Positions 38,106-47,717 of a DNA stretch of 64,000 nucleotides are shown here, piece by piece. Position numbers and translations under genes: made by a program. The stretch spans positions 1,518,975 through 1,582,974 of the forward strand of contig NZ_KV440945.1 of NCBI RefSeq assembly GCF_001636345.1. Direction: 5' to 3'. The stretch's first letter is position 1; each line of letters opens with the position of its first letter. The notes beneath the pieces were generated by a model. That model made no database searches. It was not told where the DNA came from and saw nothing but the letters and a program-made list of their open reading frames with translations. The stretch comes from Cytobacillus gottheilii. GTDB lineage: Bacteria > Bacillota > Bacilli > Bacillales > Cytobacillaceae.

Positions 38106-38135
38106 AAGCCCTGAATCACTGAATTCAGGGCTTTC
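38106..38135 (+). terminator. Intrinsic terminator between mnmA and yrrB
   Basis: AAGCCCTGAAT (38106-38116) pairs with ATTCAGGGCTT (38123-38133), followed by a short T-rich tail (TTCTT). Confidence 0.8.
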
Positions 38136-38189
38136 TTCCGTCCTAAAATAAAAATATGCTATACTTTCAGTGAATGGAGTGATTGAACA

Positions 38190-38840
38190 ATGGATAAAAA
38201 TCAGCAAGGTATTCAATATATGCAAGAAGGAAAATGGGAGGAAGCTGCACAGTCCTTTATGGAAGCCATTGAAGAGCAGCCGGATAATCCAGTTCTATAC
38301 ATAAACTTTGGCAACGTCTTAGCAGCTGTCGGCGACCCTGAAAAAGCGCTGAAATTTTACGAAAAGGCGATTGCCCTCGATGAAAATGCCGCTGCCGCTT
38401 ACTATAGCGCAGGTAACTTATACTATGATGAGCAAAACTTTGAAGAAGCTAAAAACATGTTTGAGCGTGCGATGCAAAAAGGCTTAAATACTGGTGATAA
38501 TTATTTCATGCTTGGCATGTCTTTGATGGCGCTTGATCAGGCCCGTCTTGCACTGCCATATCTGCAGCGAAGCACCGAATTAAACGAAGAAGATGCGGAA
38601 GCCTTTTTCCAATATGGCCTTTGTCTTGCAGGACTGGAATTCATTGAAGAAGCCATTGCACAATTTAAAAAGTGCGTCAGCCTGGATGAAGAGCATGCCG
38701 ATGCATATTACAATTTAGGTGTAGCATATGGTTTTCAGGAAAAAGAAAAAGAAGCATTGGAACACTTCGATAAAGCACTGGAAATTCAGCCTGATCATGT
38801 CCTTGCAGGCTATGGGAAAAAATTGATCGAGAAGGAATAG
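38190..38840 (+). CDS. yrrB: Tetratricopeptide-repeat protein (YrrB)
   Basis: A 216-residue soluble protein of about six TPR units, for example EDAEAFFQYGLCLAGLEFIEEAIAQFKKC and ADAYYNLGVAYGFQEKEKEALEHFDKAL. TPR proteins are protein-binding scaffolds; YrrB's partner is not known. It has no signal peptide. Its own promoter-like TATACT is about 30 bp upstream. recD2 follows after 63 bp; the order mnmA-yrrB-yrrC is conserved in Bacillus. Confidence 0.9.
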   Translation: MDKNQQGIQYMQEGKWEEAAQSFMEAIEEQPDNPVLYINFGNVLAAVGDPEKALKFYEKAIALDENAAAAYYSAGNLYYDEQNFEEAKNMFERAMQKGLNTGDNYFMLGMSLMALDQARLALPYLQRSTELNEEDAEAFFQYGLCLAGLEFIEEAIAQFKKCVSLDEEHADAYYNLGVAYGFQEKEKEALEHFDKALEIQPDHVLAGYGKKLIEKE

Positions 38841-38903
38841 TGCTGGAGGTATTCTCACTCATTTAATCTGATGTTAAAAAGCCTTTGAAGGGAGGGACCA
38901 TCA

Positions 38904-41318
38904 ATGGAGGAGCAGGGCTCATTAAACTTATTTTCCGGTGCAGAAGAAAAATATATGAAAGGCAAGCATCTTGTGACGATTTTCCATAACGAGCAAAACA
39001 TGTACACGGTGCTGCGTTTGCGGGTTGAAGATACAAACCATACATATGAAGATAAAGAAGCTGTGATCACAGGCTATTTTCCAAAGCTTCATGAACATGA
39101 GACATATATTTTTTACGGAGATCTGAAGGAGCATCCGAAATTTGGCGTCCAGCTTCATGCTACCCATTATCGCAAGGATATTCCGCAGACAAAGCAGGGC
39201 GTTGCCAATTATTTATCAAGTGAGCTATTTAAAGGGATTGGCATTAAAACGGCGGAAAGCATAGTGGAGGAGCTTGGAGAGAATGCGATCTCTAAAATTC
39301 TGAATGAGCCTTCTATACTTGATCGGGTTCCCAAGCTTTCCGGCGAAAAAGCAAAGCTTGTTTATGATACGTTAATGGAGCATCAGGGATTGGAGCAGGC
39401 CATGATTGCTCTAAATCAATATGGCTTTGGGCCGCAGCTATCAATGCGAATCTATCAGGCATATAAGGAACAAACGGTTGATATGATTCAAAATAATCCA
39501 TACAAGCTTGTTGAAGATGTGGAAGGAATCGGTTTTTCGCGCGCGGATGAGCTGGGATATCAGATCGGGATATCAGGCAGCCATCCTGATCGCATTAGAG
39601 CCGCATGCCTTTATATGCTTGAAACCGGCAGCATGCAGAATGGACATGTGTTTATGTATGCCAGAGACCTTCTGCCGAGTGTTAAGCAGCTGCTGGAGGA
39701 TAATAAGCGTGACCAGATCGAGTTCACTGATATTTCCAAGGAAATTGTGAAGCTTGGGGAAGAAGGCAAGATTATGGCGGAGGATCAGCGCCTCTATTTG
39801 CCGCCTTTGTATTTTTCAGAAAAGGGAATTGTGACAAATATAAAAAGGATTCTGCAGCAGACGCAATATGATCAGCAATTTCCTGAATCGGAGTTTTTAA
39901 TGGCATTAGGTGAGCTTGAAGAACGGCTTGGGGTCCAGTATGCTCCTTCGCAAAAGGAAGCGATCCAGAAGGCGCTGATGAGTCCGATGCTAATTTTAAC
40001 CGGTGGTCCAGGTACGGGAAAAACAACTGTCATTAAAGGAATTGTGGAACTGTATGGCGAACTGCATGGCTGCTCGCTTGATCCCGGCGCTTATAAGCAG
40101 GAAGAAACCTTCCCGTTTCTGCTTGCTGCACCAACAGGCAGAGCGGCTAAACGAATGGCCGAATCTACAGGACTGCCCGCTGTAACGATTCATCGTCTGC
40201 TCGGGTGGAATGGCAGTGAAGGCTTTGATCACCATGATGAAAATCCGCTTGAGGGAAGAATTTTAATTGTGGATGAAACGTCGATGGTTGATATTTGGCT
40301 GGCGAATCAGCTGTTTAAAGCTGTGCCAGAGAATATGCAGGTTATTTTAGTAGGTGATGAAGATCAGCTGCCATCTGTGGGGCCTGGTCAGGTTCTAAAA
40401 GATCTTCTTAGGTCAGAAAGGCTCCCTACAGTCCGTTTAGTGGACATCTACCGTCAGGCTGAAGGCTCTTCCATTATCGAGCTAGCCCATGAAATGAAAA
40501 AAGGACAGCTTCCGGCGAATATTAGCGCTCCACAGCCTGACCGTTCTTTTATAAAATGCGGACCAGGACAAATTGGGGCAGTTGTTGAGAAAGTAGTTCT
40601 AAATGCGAAGAAAAAAGGCTATACAGCCAAGGACATTCAGGTGCTGGCGCCAATGTATAGAGGACCTGCAGGAATTGACAAGCTTAATTTGATGCTGCAG
40701 GAAATTTTCAACAGCAATCCCGATGGATCGCGGAAGGAGCTGGCCTTTGGTGATGTAACATATCGGATTGGCGATAAAGTGCTTCAGCTTGTGAATCAGC
40801 CTGAAAATCATGTATTTAATGGCGATATGGGTGAAATTGTTTCCATCTTTTATGCAAAAGAAAATACGGAAAAGCAGGATATGATTGTCGTTTCTTTTGA
40901 AGGAGTCGAAGCAACATATACTAGACAGGACTTGAATCAGATCACGCATGCATACTGCTGCTCTGTTCATAAATCACAGGGAAGCGAGTTTCCGATCGTG
41001 ATTTTGCCGGTTGTGAAAAGCTATTATAGAATGCTGCGGAGAAATCTGTTATACACCGCTATTACACGAAGCAGACAGTTTTTAATATTATGCGGAGAAG
41101 AGGACGCCCTCAGAATAGGTGTCGAACGGGCAGATGAGCAGGCAAGACTGACAAGATTAACGGAAAAATTACAGGACGGCATCATAGAGCAGGGCGGAGA
41201 AGTTCCACCTCAACTCGACGAAAATCTGTCCTACGAAGAAATTCTGCTGGCTGCTGACCCAATGATTGGGATGGAAAATATAACGCCGTATGATTTTATG
41301 GAAAAAGAATATAGCTAA
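38904..41318 (+). CDS. recD2: RecD2-type 5'-3' DNA helicase (YrrC)
   Basis: A superfamily 1B helicase not associated with RecBC, involved in replication-fork stability and repair. The 804 residues have the RecD2 N-terminal extension with helix-hairpin-helix region (about residues 90-200: GIGIKTAESIVEELG, VEGIGFSRADELG), then Walker A LTGGPGTGKTT near 365, AAPTGRAAKRM, Walker B VDETSMVD, GDEDQLPSVGPGQVL and motif VI TAITRSRQFLILCGEE. GGGAGGG precedes ATG 38904. Confidence 0.95.
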   Translation: MEEQGSLNLFSGAEEKYMKGKHLVTIFHNEQNMYTVLRLRVEDTNHTYEDKEAVITGYFPKLHEHETYIFYGDLKEHPKFGVQLHATHYRKDIPQTKQGVANYLSSELFKGIGIKTAESIVEELGENAISKILNEPSILDRVPKLSGEKAKLVYDTLMEHQGLEQAMIALNQYGFGPQLSMRIYQAYKEQTVDMIQNNPYKLVEDVEGIGFSRADELGYQIGISGSHPDRIRAACLYMLETGSMQNGHVFMYARDLLPSVKQLLEDNKRDQIEFTDISKEIVKLGEEGKIMAEDQRLYLPPLYFSEKGIVTNIKRILQQTQYDQQFPESEFLMALGELEERLGVQYAPSQKEAIQKALMSPMLILTGGPGTGKTTVIKGIVELYGELHGCSLDPGAYKQEETFPFLLAAPTGRAAKRMAESTGLPAVTIHRLLGWNGSEGFDHHDENPLEGRILIVDETSMVDIWLANQLFKAVPENMQVILVGDEDQLPSVGPGQVLKDLLRSERLPTVRLVDIYRQAEGSSIIELAHEMKKGQLPANISAPQPDRSFIKCGPGQIGAVVEKVVLNAKKKGYTAKDIQVLAPMYRGPAGIDKLNLMLQEIFNSNPDGSRKELAFGDVTYRIGDKVLQLVNQPENHVFNGDMGEIVSIFYAKENTEKQDMIVVSFEGVEATYTRQDLNQITHAYCCSVHKSQGSEFPIVILPVVKSYYRMLRRNLLYTAITRSRQFLILCGEEDALRIGVERADEQARLTRLTEKLQDGIIEQGGEVPPQLDENLSYEEILLAADPMIGMENITPYDFMEKEYS

Positions 41319-41322
41319 TAGA

Positions 41323-41348
41323 AACAGTCTAAGTTAGGCTGTTTTTTT
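41323..41348 (+). terminator. Intrinsic terminator after recD2
   Basis: AACAGTCT pairs with AGGCTGTT (one wobble) around AAGTT, followed by seven T. Confidence 0.85.
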
Positions 41349-41390
41349 ATGGGGAGTTTTACCATTTGACACAAGAAGGCGGGATCTGTT

Positions 41391-41540
41391 ATGCCAAAGA
41401 AAAACGATAACAAGCTTACCTATGCAGAGATTGAGGCATATAAGATGAAAGAAGGCAGCTCACATGAGTTTTCAGAGGAGCTGGCTGATGGCGGAGAACG
41501 AAATCAGCGTTTTGATAAACCGCGCTACAATAAGAAATAA
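41391..41540 (+). CDS. Small charged hypothetical protein, 49 residues
   Basis: A highly charged peptide (MPKKNDNKLTYAEIEAYKMK, then EGSSHEFSEELADGG and FDKPRYNKK) with no membrane segment. ATG 41391 has AAGGCGGG at 41377-41384 as ribosome binding site. The position between recD2 and yrrD is where I recall small uncharacterised genes in relatives. I do not recognise a family; composition and site support translation. Confidence 0.65.
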   Translation: MPKKNDNKLTYAEIEAYKMKEGSSHEFSEELADGGERNQRFDKPRYNKK

Positions 41541-41598
41541 AAATAACTGTAGCATGTACTTGATTTGAATACTGATGTTCGGGAAGGCGGGAGCGCTC

Positions 41599-42069
41599 CT
41601 GAGGACATTTTCCCTTTTAAAAGGCTTGACCGTTTTTAACGCCAACACAGGTGATAAACTCGGCAGTATTTGCGATTTATTTATTTCCCAGGAAGGACTT
41701 GTAAAGGGTCTGTTATTGAAAAAAGGTGCTCTCTTAAAGAAAACATTTCTAATTGATATTAACGATGTATCTTCATTTGGCTGGGATGGTGTGATGATTC
41801 CAAGTCCTGCGGTCATGAAGCCGATTCAAAAGGGCGGGGAATACACGTGTGAAAGCCATAATCGCTTAACCGGCAAGATGCTGATGACCAAAGAAGGCGA
41901 AAAGCTGGGTTTGCTTGAGGATGTATATTTTTCCGAAGAAGTGGGCACAATCGTAGGGTATGAATGTACCGATGGCTTTTTTTCAGATATGCTCGAAGGA
42001 AAACATGTCATTAAGACAGAAGAGCCGCCTGCGATTGGAAAAGACGCCATCATTGTAAATGTAAAATAA
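41599..42069 (+). CDS. yrrD: PRC-barrel domain protein (YrrD)
   Basis: Two PRC-barrel-like repeats, each with a GDKLGSICDLFIS- or GEKLGLLEDVYFS-like core (about residues 20 and 108 here), the layout of YrrD; such domains bind RNA or proteins, but this one's role is unknown. Start is the odd point. The product MRTFSLLKGL... expected from relatives would begin at a CTG (41599), which has AAGGCGG eight bases upstream (41584-41590); the in-frame ATG at 41575 lacks any ribosome binding site. I therefore use CTG, with 156 residues. Confidence 0.8.
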   Translation: MRTFSLLKGLTVFNANTGDKLGSICDLFISQEGLVKGLLLKKGALLKKTFLIDINDVSSFGWDGVMIPSPAVMKPIQKGGEYTCESHNRLTGKMLMTKEGEKLGLLEDVYFSEEVGTIVGYECTDGFFSDMLEGKHVIKTEEPPAIGKDAIIVNVK

Positions 42070-42089
42070 AAATGAGGTGTCTTACGTCT

Positions 42090-42281
42090 ATGTTAAAGTG
42101 CCCAAATTGCGGAAGCAAGGATATCGGAAAAATTGGCATCAATCAGTATTATTGCTGGGGATGCTTTATAGAGCTATCATTATCCAAAGGAATGATCAAT
42201 ACCCATCAAGTTGAAGAAGATGGATCATTAAGTTCTCTTGACGACTTGTTTGCTGAAGATGAGCGCCGCTATTCATCGTGA
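42090..42281 (+). CDS. Small zinc-ribbon protein
   Basis: A 63-residue protein beginning MLKCPNCGSKDIGKIGINQYYCWGC: two CxxC knuckles (CPNC, CWGC) make a classic zinc ribbon, followed by an acidic tail. Such mini zinc-ribbon proteins may bind nucleic acid or protein; no function is known. GAGGTG lies about nine bases upstream of ATG 42090. It sits between yrrD and the DUF3918 gene and is probably co-transcribed with them. Confidence 0.8.
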   Translation: MLKCPNCGSKDIGKIGINQYYCWGCFIELSLSKGMINTHQVEEDGSLSSLDDLFAEDERRYSS

Positions 42282-42310
42282 CGAAAATTTAGCGGATCGA
42301 GGTGTGTTAG

Positions 42311-42445
42311 ATGAACAAAATATTAACCTCAGCAGCACTTATCGGAGCTGGATATGCTGTTTACAATGCCACTCAAAAAAACAAAATGTTCTCATCAAGA
42401 AATATGAAAAAAATACAGAAGAAAATGACAAAAGCACTGTTTTAA
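42311..42445 (+). CDS. yrzQ: DUF3918-type small protein (YrzQ)
   Basis: A 44-residue protein: hydrophobic N-terminus with small residues (ILTSAALIGAGYAVYNAT) followed by a basic region (SSRNMKKIQKKMTKAL), the form I recall for YrzQ/DUF3918. It may be a single-span or amphipathic membrane peptide. ATG 42311 follows GAGGTG at ten bases. A terminator starts 8 bp after its stop, so it ends the recD2-distal small-gene cluster. Confidence 0.75.
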   Translation: MNKILTSAALIGAGYAVYNATQKNKMFSSRNMKKIQKKMTKALF

Positions 42446-42452
42446 GATTGTT

Positions 42453-42496
42453 ATAGGGATACTAATTCGCAGATGAATTGGTATCCCTATTTTTAT
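42453..42496 (+). terminator. Intrinsic terminator after yrzQ
   Basis: ATAGGGATACTAATTC pairs with TGAATTGGTATCCCTAT (two imperfections) and is followed by TTTTA. Confidence 0.85.
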
Positions 42497-42534
42497 TATG
42501 TTGGAGTGTTTCGTTTTCTTAGCGCTTTGAAGCT

Positions 42535-42793
42535 AAGTGTTCGTCAGCCGGGAAAATTGATGCTAAAGGGAACAAAAGAAGAGGTTAAGTGCCCGTCAGC
42601 CGAAAAAATCGGCGGTGAAGGGAACAAAAGAAGAAGTAAAGTGTCCGCTAGCTGTGAAATTCGATGGTGAAAGAAACAAAAGAAGGAGCAATGTGACTGT
42701 CAGCTGGAAAAATCAGTGTTGAAGGGAACAAAGAAGCCGAAAAGTGCCCGCCACTCCAAAAAATCCACCCTGACAGAAACAATAAGCGCAGAA
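42535..42793. repeat. Second tandem array with a 52-bp period, five diverged copies
   Basis: AAGTG-type heads recur at 42535, 42587, 42639, about 42690 and 42742. Shared blocks are AAGTGCCCGTCAGC, a GAAAAAATC-like segment and GTGAAGGGAACAAAAGAAG. Some copies contain a small hairpin (GCCGA-AAAAA-TCGGC). Copies are much more diverged than those at 3366-3747 but have the same period and a similar order of blocks. It fills the gap between yrzQ and yrrI. Confidence 0.85.
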
Positions 42794-42869
42794 AACCATC
42801 TCCCCTCCAAAATAAATGTATGATTCTCCCTCTTCTCTCTCACACTATCCAGTGAGGGGGCGGACTTCA

Positions 42870-43952
42870 ATGAATATCCCTATAAAGTGGTTTTACCGAT
42901 TAGGGTTTTTGCTGCTTTTGTTTATTGTTATTTTTGTTTTTTTAAAATTAAAGACGTTGTGGCATCCGGTGCTGGATATTTTTTTAGCTGTATTGATTCC
43001 TTTCATTATCGGTGCGTTTATTACATATTTGCTTCATCCGATTGTGGAGCGGCTGCATGATACAGGGATGCACAGAGGTGTGGCCATTTGTATTATTTAT
43101 ATTATTTTTTTCGGTGGAATTGGATTTGCTTTATACAAAGGGATTCCAGCCTTTATTCATCAGCTTAGGGATTTGACGGAAAGTGCTCCTCAATTTAGTG
43201 AGCAATATCGAAGTTGGGTCCAGATGATTCAGGAGAAAACGTCAATGTGGCCAGAAGGATTGCAGACAAGAGTTGATAGCGGCATTACAGCGGCTGAGGA
43301 AGCATTAGACAACTTGCTGACGAAAATTTTGGCTGTGATGATGAATTTTGTGAATGACATTGTGATGCTTCTGCTGATTCCTTTTATTTCTTTTTACTTG
43401 TTAAAAGATTATCCTCTTGTCAAAAAAGCGGCTTGGTATTTAACTCCCCGCAGGTGGCGGAAGGAAGGCTTGCTGTTTTTAAAAGATGTTGATAAGTCAC
43501 TAGGCAGCTATATCCGAGGTCAGCTGCTTGTTTGTATCGTCATCGGATCCTTGTCAGCCATTTTGTTTTGGCTGTTTGGGATTAAGTATTCTCTGCTTTT
43601 AGGTTTGATTATTGGCATAACCAATGTCATCCCTTATTTTGGTCCGATTATCGGAGCCATTCCGGCTGTCATTATTGCCGCAACGATGTCCACAAAAATG
43701 GTGCTGATTGCTATTGGGATTGTGCTCGTACTGCAGTTTCTTGAAGGAAATGTTCTTTCTCCTTTCATTATGGGGCATAGTCTTCATATGCATCCGCTCG
43801 TGATCATGCTTGCGCTTTTAGCAGGGGGAGAGGCAGCCGGAATCCTGGGTTTGATTATTGCTGTTCCGATACTGGCCGTCTTAAAAGTCAGCCTTTTGCA
43901 TGCGAAAAAGCATTTTTCAAAAAAGAGGGAACGAGAGCCTGTGAAGCATTGA
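42870..43952 (+). CDS. yrrI: AI-2E/PerM-family transporter (YrrI)
   Basis: A 360-residue polytopic membrane protein of the AI-2 exporter-like/PerM family. Hydrophobic segments cluster at residues 8-27, 30-52, 70-90, then after a soluble loop at 150-180 and 215-345; characteristic stretches are LIPFIIGAFITYLLHPIVERL, GSYIRGQLLVCIVIG and GITNVIPYFGPIIGAIPAVI. Substrates of Bacillus members are not settled (ions or signals). ATG 42870 follows GAGGGGGCGG; an in-frame ATG at 42816 is upstream of it. The alaS promoter overlaps its stop. Confidence 0.9.
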   Translation: MNIPIKWFYRLGFLLLLFIVIFVFLKLKTLWHPVLDIFLAVLIPFIIGAFITYLLHPIVERLHDTGMHRGVAICIIYIIFFGGIGFALYKGIPAFIHQLRDLTESAPQFSEQYRSWVQMIQEKTSMWPEGLQTRVDSGITAAEEALDNLLTKILAVMMNFVNDIVMLLLIPFISFYLLKDYPLVKKAAWYLTPRRWRKEGLLFLKDVDKSLGSYIRGQLLVCIVIGSLSAILFWLFGIKYSLLLGLIIGITNVIPYFGPIIGAIPAVIIAATMSTKMVLIAIGIVLVLQFLEGNVLSPFIMGHSLHMHPLVIMLALLAGGEAAGILGLIIAVPILAVLKVSLLHAKKHFSKKREREPVKH

Positions 43953-43978
43953 CAAACCGCCTTTCTTATCGCTATAAT
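43949..43978 (+). promoter_or_regulatory. Sigma-A promoter of the alaS leader
   Basis: TTGACA at 43949-43954 (overlapping the yrrI stop), 18-base spacer, TATAAT at 43973-43978. Confidence 0.8.
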
Positions 43979-43984
43979 GCGCTT

Positions 43985-44227
43985 ATAAATGTATTTATAC
44001 AAACAACATATTGATGGAACAAGTATGTTATAGACCACTTTTTAGAGAGGGGATTCCAAGGCTGGAAGAATCCCTGGGTGAAGGATAACAGAACGCTAAT
44101 CCTGAATGCAGCTAATCCCTGCCGTCTTCCGCGTTAAGGATCTGAGAGATAGCAGAGTCAGCTCTGTTATTATCAGGGTGGTACCGCGAGTATAGTCCTC
44201 GTCCCTGTTTTGGGATGAGGGCTTTTT
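43985..44227 (+). ncRNA. T-box leader of alaS
   Basis: AGGGTGGTACCGCG at 44175-44188 is the T-box; the terminator CCTCGTCCC/GGGATGAGG with TTTTT follows at 44198-44228. Two GCT (Ala) triplets, each followed by AAT, occur at 44095-44097 and 44111-44113; one is presumably the specifier, which I cannot decide without folding. The leader lies directly between its promoter and alaS. Confidence 0.9.
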
Positions 44228-44270
44228 GTATTTTCAAAAGATTACAACTATTGTTTTTGGAGGAATAAAG

Positions 44271-46904
44271 ATGAAGAATTTATCAGGATCAGATATTCGC
44301 CGCCTCTTTTTAGAGTATTTCAAAGAAAATGGGCATGCTATTGAACCGAGTGCTTCCCTTGTACCGCATGAGGATCCGTCCCTTTTGTGGATCAACAGCG
44401 GTGTAGCAACATTGAAAAAGTATTTTGATGGCCGCGTTGTGCCTGAAAATCCGCGTATTACCAATGCGCAAAAATCAATTCGTACAAATGACATCGAAAA
44501 CGTTGGGAAAACAGCTCGTCACCATACGTTCTTTGAAATGCTAGGGAACTTTTCTATCGGTGATTATTTTAAAGAAGAAGCGATTGAATTTGCATGGGAA
44601 TTTTTAACGTCTGAAAAGTGGATTGGATTTGAAGAAGAAAAGCTATCTGTAACCATTCACCCGGAGGATGATGAGGCTTACAGCATCTGGCGTGAAAAAA
44701 TCGGAGTTCCTGAAGAGCGCATCATTCGTTTAGAGGGGAACTTCTGGGATATTGGAGAAGGCCCAAGCGGTCCGAACACGGAGATCTTCTATGATCGCGG
44801 TCCAGAGTATGGAAACGATGAGAATGATCCAGAACTATACCCAGGCGGAGAAAATGAACGATATTTAGAAGTTTGGAACCTGGTGTTCTCTGAGTTCAAC
44901 CATAATCCAGATGGTACATACACACCGCTGCCAAAGAAAAACATTGATACAGGCATGGGTCTTGAGCGTATGGCTTCTGTTGTTCAAAATGTGCCAACAA
45001 ACTTTGATACAGACCTGTTTATGCCGATCATCAATGCTACTGAAGAAATTTCCGGTGTAAAATATGGCGAGAACAAAGAGGCAGATGTGGCCTTTAAGGT
45101 TATTGCGGACCATATTCGTACTGTTGCGTTTGCAATCGGTGATGGAGCATTGCCATCCAATGAAGGCCGAGGCTATGTACTAAGAAGATTGCTAAGAAGA
45201 GCGGTTCGTTACGCGAAGCAAATTCAAATTAACCGTCCGTTCATGTTTGAGTTAGTTGACGTTGTCGGCGATGTGATGAAGGATTTCTATCCACAGGTTA
45301 CAGAAGGAAAAGACTTTATCCAAAAAGTAATCAAAAACGAAGAAGAGCGTTTCCATGAAACATTAAATGAAGGATTGGCAATTCTTTCGACTGTTATAAA
45401 AAGTGAAAAAGAAAAAGGCAGCACAGTGATTCAGGGATCTGACGTGTTCCGTCTGTATGACACATATGGCTTCCCGGTTGAATTAACAGAAGAGTATGCT
45501 GAAGAAGAAGGCATGACAATCGATCATGATGGCTTTGAGCATGAGATGGAACTTCAGCGTGACCGCGCCCGTTCTGCTCGTCAGGATGTTGACTCCATGC
45601 AAGTACAGGAAGGTGTACTTGGAGACTATAAAGAGAAAAGTGAGTTTGTCGGCTATGAAAATCTTTATAGCGAAGCAAATGTTTTGGCAATTATTAAAGA
45701 TGGACAGTTTGCAGATGAAGCAGCAGAAGGGGACGAGGTTCAATTTATTTTAGATCAAACGCCTTTCTATGCTGAAAGCGGCGGACAGATTGCTGATAGA
45801 GGTACACTTGAGGCTGACGGAGTGACTGTTCATGTAAAAGACGTTCAAAAGGCTCCAAACGGACAAAACCTGCACCGTGCAGTTGTTTCAAGAGGAACGT
45901 TTAAGGTGAACAGTTCTGTGAAGGCTGTTGTGGACGCGTTTAACCGCTCTAAGATTATTAAAAATCACACAGCAACACACCTGCTTCATCAGGCATTAAA
46001 AGATGTTTTAGGCGCACATGTCAATCAAGCTGGATCTTTAGTTGAGCCAGATCGCCTTCGCTTTGACTTTTCACACTTCGGGCAAATTACGGCTGAAGAG
46101 TTAGAAAACATTGAGCAAATCGTTAATGAAAAGATTTGGCACAGTCTTTCAGTCAATATCGAGCATAAAGGCATTGAGGAAGCAAAAGCAATGGGTGCGA
46201 TGGCATTGTTTGGTGAAAAATACGGCAAAGTGGTCCGTGTGGTTCAAATCGGCGATTACAGCCTTGAGCTTTGCGGCGGCTGCCATGTTCCGAACACATC
46301 TGTGATTGGTTTATTTAAAATTCAATCAGAGAGCGGAATCGGCGCAGGAACACGCAGAATCGAAGCGGTAACAGGTGAAGGTGCTTATGCACTGATGAAT
46401 GAGCAAATCATGACTCTGAAAGATGCAGCTTCGAAATTAAAAACAAATCTTAAGGATGTACCGTCCAGAATCGACGTTCTTCAAGGTGAAATGAAACAGC
46501 TTCAGCGTGAAAATGAATCATTAGCGGCAAAGCTGGGGAACATTGAAGCAGGAAGTCTTGTTGACATGGTGCAGGAAATCAATGGCGTTAAACTGCTTTC
46601 GGCAAAAGTACAAGCTTCTGACATGAACAATCTTCGCAACATGGCAGATGATCTCAAGAAAAAGCTTGGTTCAGCGATTGTCGTTTTAGGCAGCGCAAAT
46701 GAGGGCAAAGTAAACTTGATTGCTGGTGTAACAGAAGATCTGATTAAAAATGGCTACCATGCCGGAAAGCTAGTGAAAGAAGTAGCTTCACGCTGCGGCG
46801 GTGGCGGCGGCGGCCGTCCAGATATGGCACAGGCAGGCGGCAAGGATCCTGAAAAGCTGGAAGAAGCACTGCAATTTGCGGCTGAATGGGTGAAATCAAT
46901 TTGA
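44271..46904 (+). CDS. alaS: Alanyl-tRNA synthetase
   Basis: A class II synthetase with editing activity. The 877 residues (878 in B. subtilis) show the catalytic core ([54 protein letters not shown]), the editing domain with [11 protein letters not shown] near residue 565 and the zinc-ligand CGGCHV near 665, and the C-terminal DHHA1 domain ([15 protein letters not shown]). TTTTTGGAGG precedes ATG 44271; an upstream in-frame ATG at 44226 lies within the T-box terminator. It is controlled by the upstream T-box. Confidence 0.97.
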   Translation: MKNLSGSDIRRLFLEYFKENGHAIEPSASLVPHEDPSLLWINSGVATLKKYFDGRVVPENPRITNAQKSIRTNDIENVGKTARHHTFFEMLGNFSIGDYFKEEAIEFAWEFLTSEKWIGFEEEKLSVTIHPEDDEAYSIWREKIGVPEERIIRLEGNFWDIGEGPSGPNTEIFYDRGPEYGNDENDPELYPGGENERYLEVWNLVFSEFNHNPDGTYTPLPKKNIDTGMGLERMASVVQNVPTNFDTDLFMPIINATEEISGVKYGENKEADVAFKVIADHIRTVAFAIGDGALPSNEGRGYVLRRLLRRAVRYAKQIQINRPFMFELVDVVGDVMKDFYPQVTEGKDFIQKVIKNEEERFHETLNEGLAILSTVIKSEKEKGSTVIQGSDVFRLYDTYGFPVELTEEYAEEEGMTIDHDGFEHEMELQRDRARSARQDVDSMQVQEGVLGDYKEKSEFVGYENLYSEANVLAIIKDGQFADEAAEGDEVQFILDQTPFYAESGGQIADRGTLEADGVTVHVKDVQKAPNGQNLHRAVVSRGTFKVNSSVKAVVDAFNRSKIIKNHTATHLLHQALKDVLGAHVNQAGSLVEPDRLRFDFSHFGQITAEELENIEQIVNEKIWHSLSVNIEHKGIEEAKAMGAMALFGEKYGKVVRVVQIGDYSLELCGGCHVPNTSVIGLFKIQSESGIGAGTRRIEAVTGEGAYALMNEQIMTLKDAASKLKTNLKDVPSRIDVLQGEMKQLQRENESLAAKLGNIEAGSLVDMVQEINGVKLLSAKVQASDMNNLRNMADDLKKKLGSAIVVLGSANEGKVNLIAGVTEDLIKNGYHAGKLVKEVASRCGGGGGGRPDMAQAGGKDPEKLEEALQFAAEWVKSI

Positions 46905-47017
46905 TCTCAGGCAAAAGTAGTGTAGAATGTAGGTAACCATCAGTGGTCATGCTCTAGAAGGTATTTCTGTGCGTGGCGACGAATATATCGCTCAAATGGT
47001 AAAGCGAGGTGTAAAAC

Positions 47018-47284
47018 GTGAGCTCATTTGATAAAACAATGAGATTCAACTTTCCTGAGGAACCGATTGAACAGGATGTAAATGATGTGCTTTTCCAAGT
47101 GTATGGAGCGCTTCAGGAAAAGGGGTACAACCCCATCAACCAGATCGTCGGTTATCTGCTTTCAGGAGATCCTGCCTATATTCCACGCCATAAGGACGCT
47201 CGTAATGTGATCCGCAAGCTGGAACGGGATGAAATTATTGAAGAACTTGTCAAATCATACTTGAAACAGCAGCGAGAGGGATAA
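47018..47284 (+). CDS. ireB: IreB-family regulatory phosphoprotein (YrzL)
   Basis: An 88-residue protein of the UPF0297 family. In Enterococcus IreB is phosphorylated by the IreK Ser/Thr kinase and modulates cephalosporin resistance; the Bacillus role is less clear. The sequence [14 protein letters not shown] carries the conserved N-terminal threonine region, and [28 protein letters not shown] is characteristic. GTG 47018 follows GCGAGGTG. It leads the conserved ireB-ruvX-yrzB trio, with ruvX starting 2 bp after its stop. Confidence 0.94.
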   Translation: MSSFDKTMRFNFPEEPIEQDVNDVLFQVYGALQEKGYNPINQIVGYLLSGDPAYIPRHKDARNVIRKLERDEIIEELVKSYLKQQREG

Positions 47285-47286
47285 AC

Positions 47287-47703
47287 ATGCGGACGATGGG
47301 ATTAGATGTCGGCTCCAAAACAGTCGGCGTCGCAATAAGCGATGCGTTTGGATGGACAGCGCAAGGCTTAGAAACCATAAAGATCAATGAAGAAGAAAAG
47401 CAGTTTGGATTTGATCGTATTGGTGAAATTATTAAAGAACATGAAGTCAGTAAAATTGTTGTAGGCTTCCCGAAGAATATGAATGGCACTGTTGGCCCGC
47501 GCGGCGAAGCAAGCCAGTTCTACGGGAGCGAGCTTGAGAGACTTTTCGGTCTGCCTGTTGTCCTATGGGACGAGCGTCTGACCACAATGGCGGCAGAACG
47601 CGTGCTTTTAGAAGCAGATGTCAGCCGAAAGAAACGCAAGCAAGTCATCGACAAAATGGCTGCGGTCATGATTTTACAAGGCTTCTTGAATAGCCAAAAT
47701 TAA
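47287..47703 (+). CDS. ruvX: Holliday junction resolvase-like / pre-16S rRNA nuclease YqgF (RuvX)
   Basis: The 138-residue RNase H-like protein YrrK/Yqg[20 protein letters not shown] carries the first catalytic Asp, [14 protein letters not shown] the middle motif and [15 protein letters not shown] the later acidic residue. In E. coli it is implicated in 16S rRNA 5' maturation; the resolvase role is predicted from fold. The start follows an AGAGGG site inside the end of ireB, and yrzB follows after 14 bp, all one operon. Confidence 0.95.
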   Translation: MRTMGLDVGSKTVGVAISDAFGWTAQGLETIKINEEEKQFGFDRIGEIIKEHEVSKIVVGFPKNMNGTVGPRGEASQFYGSELERLFGLPVVLWDERLTTMAAERVLLEADVSRKKRKQVIDKMAAVMILQGFLNSQN

Positions 47704-47717
47704 TGAGGTGAAAGAAA

